A DNA stretch of 64,000 bases from Monosporascus cannonballus (Eukaryota > Ascomycota > Sordariomycetes > Xylariales), in NCBI GenBank assembly GCA_004154925.1, contig QJNS01000195.1, positions 88,785 to 152,784 on the forward strand, read 5' to 3'. Both the position numbers and the translations under genes were made by a program. Positions 60,418 to 64,000 of the stretch are shown here, piece by piece; the first letter of the stretch is position 1; each line of letters starts with the position of its first letter. The notes under the pieces were generated by a model that made no database searches, had not been told where the DNA came from, and was given only the letters and a program-made list of their open reading frames with translations.

Positions 60418-63400
60418 AGTTTATTATTATTATCTTATCGTAATAATAACGACGTAACGATAAATCTGAAAATAAATATCTTGGGTTAGGAAAAAGTAAT
60501 TTTATAAGGATTTTTATACAGGATATTAAAAAAGAACTATTAATTTTATGCAAAATACTAATAAACCTATTGGATAAAAATTGGATTCGGATTAATAATT
60601 CCCCCGTAAATATTCCGGTATTATTCGTAAAAAAACTTAATAAAGGTTTACGGTTTTACGTAAGTTATAAAAAATTAAATAAAATTACGAAATGAAACCG
60701 TTACCCATTTTTGTTAATAAAAGAAATATTACGAACCTTATTATAGGCCCGGTAGTTTACGAAGTTCGATGTTCGAACGGCCTTTTACTAGTTATGTATC
60801 CGTTAAGGAAACAAATAAAAAATTACGTTTTATATACGTTTCGGGTTTTTCGAATAACTGATATATTTATTCGGCCTTAACAGTATGCCGGCTGTTTTTT
60901 AACGTTATATTAATATTACGTTAAAACGCTATTTTAATAATTTGTTGTTTTATATATATGGACAATATATTAATTTATTTGTCCGGTTTTTAAGCCGATT
61001 ATATAATTAAAATCAACTTGGTATTTTGCCATTTAACGAAAGCAAAATTAAAGCTGGATTCGGATACATACGAATTCGTAATCCAAAAAACGAAATACCC
61101 AAAGTTTATTATCCAAATGAAAATAAAGGTAAAAATCGGTTTTAATAAAATAATCGTTATTTAAGAATAAAAGGCTTTTATTAACGTAAAGAAAGTTAAA
61201 AACTTTGTTCAATTTGTTAATTTTTACCAAATCTTTATAGAAATTGTTAATAAAATAACGATTTCCTTTTTTTAACGAATTAAAAAAGCGATTTTTTTCT
61301 ACTAAAAAAACAAAAAATAATAAGTTTTTAATTAATTTAAAGGTTTTTGATTATAACGTTTATCTTTCAATATTAGGACCCTGAAACAAACGATAATAAA
61401 TGTAAATTATTCCGATTAAGTAATTAAAAAATACTTATTTTAATTTAATTTATTAAAGTATTTATAAGTAATTACATACTCTTTAACAAAACTATTATTA
61501 ATTAAATATAATTACGAAATATACGATATAATATTATTCATTATCGTTAAAACTTTAATAGAATAAAAGAAAAATTTAAAAATTAATTAGTTTTTTCATG
61601 ATTTTTATAAATTACGCAAATTTTAATATTTTATAAATATTTGCAAATTTATTAAAAACTAAGTTTAATAAGCCGGCTTTTTGCCCGCCATTAATTTCGT
61701 ATTTAAATATTACCCTAATAAGTTTGTAAATTAATCCGATATTATAGTTTGCAAATTATAAAACGTATTTTGCGATAAAAAATATTAAGTTTAAAAAGCG
61801 GATAACCCGATTAATTAAAAAGAATAATTATTTAACAAATTAATACGGATTTAGAAAATCTTAATAGCCGTAATTTACTTAAAATAAGGGAATAACGAAC
61901 GACCAGTTATACCCCCCGGTAAAAAAATATTTTTCGAAAAAAACCTTTAAAAACTATAAAATTTAAAAATTATTAAAGGTAAAACCTTAAATAGGGCGTA
62001 CGCCGCCGTAGCACAGAAATTACGTAATTTCTCCCCAGTTATAATTACGGTAAAAACTTTTATAATGGATTTTTTTTAATTTTGAAGGTTTTTTATAATT
62101 TACAGAATGTATTTAGGTTTTTGTTTAAAAGCCGTTCCGGACGTTATTAATTTAATGGGTATATAATTTTTATGTTACCTGTTACCTAGGAAAAAATAAT
62201 ATATTAATAATATTAATCCGTAATTATTATTAGCCGAAATAAATTTAAGATATATGCCGTTTTTGCCGTAATTATAACATATATAACGAATCGTATATAT
62301 AGAAAGAAATAAAAATGGTTATTGCGGCCTGTATTTATTTTAAATGGATTTTATTTAGATTTTTCGGTAAATTTTATAATCGATTTACCGGCAAAACAAA
62401 AAAGAAACCTTTATTTTTTTATAATATATTACGATCGCTTAATCAAAATAATTATTTTAAAACCGATATTTAATATGGACGCGGAAATATACCTTTAATA
62501 TTTTATAATTTGTTATTAAAAATATTATGGCTTTTTCAAAAAATAATATTTAATAATAAAATAAAACGAAATAAATAAATTCTGGATTTATTTATACTCT
62601 TTAATAAATATATAATAATAACTTGATATATTTTTTTATTTGTAAACGCACAGAATCACAGAAGAAATTAACCCAAAAGTCTTCGTATATTTCCCTTATT
62701 TTATACATTATACATAATATAATTAAACGAAGTTTTTGCCGGTAATATAATTAGTTTTTAACGGTATAAACCTTGTATTAAAGGTAATTTTATTTTAAAT
62801 TCGCAAATATAATATAAAATTTATTTATAAAATACCGGTAATTATTTAATTAATTTTCACAACGAAAAAAGTTATTAATCGTTGAAACATTACGAAAAAA
62901 GCAGGAATTCGTATATATTGTTTTAACGTTAACATACGCCTAAATAAAGTAATTAATTAATGTTTTTAAAAATAAATATTATATTTTAAACTAAAAATCT
63001 TAATATAATTAAATACAAAAAATATGATTATTTCGTAATCTTTTATTAAATTATTTTCAATATATATTAAATATAAAGTTATTATAATTATACCGTAAAA
63101 TATCGTAAAGCTAAACGTAATATTAAAAATATACCCGAAATTTAACCTAAACCTTTTAAAGGTAATAATAAAAAACTTATTATTTAATTAAATTTTAAAT
63201 AATAATTAATTATTACGGATATTATTAAAAAGATATATAATAAAATATATATTAAGGGCCGAAAATAAACGTATAGGCCGCGGTTTCCGAAAAAAGCTAT
63301 TCGTAAAATAAGTAAATTACGCCGAAATAATGTAAAAATTATGTAATAATTTTGAAAATGTAATTACCTTTAATAATTTTGGAAAATTATTCGGAAACGG

Positions 63401-63515
63401 AAACGGGGTCGGCGAAAACGTCAGGGTACGAATAAGGATAAAAAAAAAGGTATAAGCAAAGCCGCCGCCGCTTTGCCGTAACCTTATTATTTCTTAAAGG
63501 CGAAAAAAGGGGTAA

Positions 63516-63703
63516 TGTTATAGGTTAAAGCCTATAGGGCGGTTCGGGTTTACGGAACGAACTTTTTAGCCCGAGCTTACCTATATGTATATAAGAAGCA
63601 GCCACCTCGCTGGTAGTTAGCTGTTTTTCCCTTTCTCTCCTTACCTTGAATATAAACTTCCGTTGGGCCGTGCCTTCGTTCAGCCTACATATCGTGCCCG
63701 TCA
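63516..63703 (+). repeat. 3' LTR of G4 (188 bp)
   Basis: Same length and structure as 50802-50989, starting TGTTATAGGTTAAAGCC and ending GCCCGTCA. Differences from the partner are mostly C/T and G/A. The minus-strand open frame that crosses it is incidental. Confidence 0.85.
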
Positions 63704-63909
63704 TAGTTATTAACCAAAATAACAAAATATAAGCAACTAAATTAAGCTTTAGTTTTATTAAAAGTTCTAATAAATAATTATTTTAAAAAGCTTGCTTAGA
63801 TATTTTATATAACCTAAACTATTTCACATTAACTTTTTTACTAAATTGTTTTATTTTAATATTATTAATAGGAAAATAGATTTTTCTTATTTTTTTAAAC
63901 GTTAATGTT

Positions 63910-64000
63910 TTTTAATTCTTTTAATTCTTTTAATTCTTTTAATTCTTTTAATTCTTTTAATTCTTTTAATTCTTTTAATTCTTTTAATTCTTTTAATTCT
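63910..64000. repeat. 9-bp tandem repeat (TTTTAATTC)n running off the window
   Basis: About ten perfect copies of TTTTAATTC, starting at 63910 and continuing to the last base. The array is perfect although surrounded by RIP-decayed sequence; its true length is not visible. Confidence 0.95.

Larger units (their letters stand above)
50802..63703 (+). mobile_element. Ty3/gypsy retrotransposon G4, split by G3 copy 2
   Basis: Two direct 188-bp LTRs lie at 50802-50989 and 63516-63703 (TGTTA(C/T)AGG(C/T)TAAAGCC to GTGCCCGT(T/C)A). The body is interrupted by a complete G3 at 53100-60417; without it the element is about 5.58 kb. Before the split are Gag-like (51,400-52,400) and protease-like traces (about 52,640-52,900). 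After it comes reverse transcriptase, KNWIRINNSPVNIPVLFVKK at about 60,580-60,640, then LNKGLRFYVSYKKLN. An integrase-like region lies near 62,300-62,640. No TSD is clear (TGTTA before, TAGTT after). Confidence 0.82.
22191..64000. other. RIP-mutated, AT-rich repeat block
   Basis: From about 22,190 to the window end the sequence is dominated by A and T, with frequent TA steps and few CA/TG or GC runs. It consists of nested transposons. Coding traces keep their spacing while Trp, Gln and Arg codons have become stops, and conserved Cys, Asp and Glu codons show G-to-A changes (for example Cys to Tyr, Asp to Asn). This transition-only decay is what RIP, the premeiotic defence of Pezizomycotina, produces. 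Blocks of this kind are typical of pericentromeric, subtelomeric or dispersed heterochromatin; nothing in the window tells which. Confidence 0.9.

Noticed and set aside
60692..60880. 62-codon plus-strand frame in G4
   Set aside because: It is out of frame with the reverse transcriptase trace (LNKGLRFYVSYKKLNKIT) that overlaps it.

Overview
This window looks like nuclear DNA of a filamentous ascomycete (Pezizomycotina). Its genes have short introns of 43-80 nt with GTANGT-type donors, CTAAC/CTGAC-like branch sites and YAG acceptors. It also has a two-part composition: a balanced-composition gene region (1 to about 22,190) and an extremely AT-rich, TpA-rich block (about 22,190-64,000). The AT-rich block is full of retrotransposon relics whose reading frames are broken mostly by C-to-T and G-to-A changes. 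That pattern is the hallmark of repeat-induced point mutation (RIP).

Gene region: (i) a small two-exon zinc-finger protein (2206-2864, +); (ii) a decayed gene with a 2-oxoglutarate/Fe(II)-oxygenase-like C-terminal part (6673-8723, +); (iii) a short protein resembling the small activating subunit of serine palmitoyltransferase (9900-10238, -); (iv) a kinesin-8 (Kip3/KipB type) motor in four exons, for which I place the N-terminus (12575-16001, -); (v) a secreted GH115 xylan alpha-glucuronidase in three exons (16698-20095, -). The genes are unrelated housekeeping or secreted functions; no biosynthetic cluster is visible. Long stretches between them (1-2205, 2865-6672, 8724-9899, 10239-12574, 20096-22190) hold no gene I can support.

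RIP block: it can be resolved into nested elements using target-site duplications (TSDs). A Ty3/gypsy copy (G1, 28395-35258, TSD CAGTA) sits inside a 130-bp TGTTATGGCT...AGCCATAACA element (TSD AATCC), which sits inside an older gypsy body (G2, 25950-36286). A solo LTR (36287-36674, TSD ATTTC) follows. Two copies of a third gypsy family (G3) lie in opposite orientation: 38746-46611 (TSD ATTAC) and 53100-60417 (TSD AGTTT). The second is nested inside a fourth gypsy element (G4, 50802-63703, paired 188-bp LTRs). The first G3 copy carries a 458-bp TA-flanked MITE, and the matching empty site can be read in the other copy. Between them is a pogo-like DNA transposon (47415-49267) with perfect 23-bp inverted repeats. 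Its transposase is riddled with stops but keeps one frame for about 1.4 kb. The window ends inside a 9-bp tandem repeat.

I see no CRISPR array, no rRNA, no convincing tRNA and no telomeric repeat. The most informative content is the datable nesting order and the differential RIP damage between short solo copies and long elements.
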